From an uncultured Bacteroides sp. (GTDB lineage: Bacteria; Bacteroidota; Bacteroidia; Bacteroidales; Bacteroidaceae): a stretch of 5,485 bases of DNA. The stretch covers positions 1 to 5,485 of the forward strand of contig CAKUYM010000301.1 of assembly GCA_934716785.1 (NCBI GenBank). Direction: 5' to 3'. Position numbers and translations under genes: made by a program. Of this stretch, positions 5,468 to 5,485 are shown one piece after another; the first letter of the stretch is position 1; every line of letters begins with the position of its first letter. The notes under the pieces were generated by a model. It was not told where the DNA came from and did no database searches. It saw only the letters and a program-made list of their open reading frames with translations.

Positions 5468-5485
5468 AAAAATAAAGAGAAAGAG

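Overview
The window looks like chromosomal housekeeping DNA from a Bacteroides or a close Bacteroidales relative. Three things point there. Upstream of several genes sits the Bacteroidetes promoter signature (TTTG, about 19-21 bases, then TAnnTTTG). The start codons lack clear Shine-Dalgarno sequences. The proteins have Bacteroidetes forms: a 308-residue NusB, a DUF3276/PUR-domain protein, a long L25/CTC ribosomal protein, and a YajC-YbbR-CoaE gene run. The species cannot be fixed from this sequence alone.

The layout is two divergent transcription units. Bases 20-2952 on the minus strand read nusB, yajC, ybbR (CdaR-like), coaE, with short gaps (40 and 15 bases) and an 11-base ybbR/coaE overlap, so they look like one operon. 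Its main promoter lies at 2984-3016. A perfect -7 box precedes yajC, and a possible further promoter in the 3' end of coaE would serve a gene beyond the left edge. Bases 3121-5435 on the plus strand read a PUR-domain nucleic-acid-binding protein, rplY (L25), pth (peptidyl-tRNA hydrolase) and an S4-domain Hsp15-like protein. The PUR gene and rplY each have a good promoter of their own. A 65-base stem-loop separates rplY from pth.

The right-hand genes share a ribosome theme. L25 is a 5S-rRNA-binding ribosomal protein, Pth frees tRNA from dropped-off peptidyl-tRNA, and Hsp15 in E. coli binds 50S subunits still carrying a nascent chain. The left-hand genes cover transcription antitermination (NusB), a Sec-translocon accessory (YajC), a membrane-anchored YbbR protein and the last step of coenzyme A synthesis (CoaE).

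I see no mobile element, CRISPR array, phage gene or defence system. The more interesting parts are non-coding or at protein ends: the rplY leader with a 12-base direct repeat and an A/U stem, the decamer-built stem-loop after rplY, a 9-base periodic repeat at the right edge, an SSB-like acidic tail with a D-I-x-F end on the PUR protein, and an alternating Asp-Phe tail on the S4 protein.
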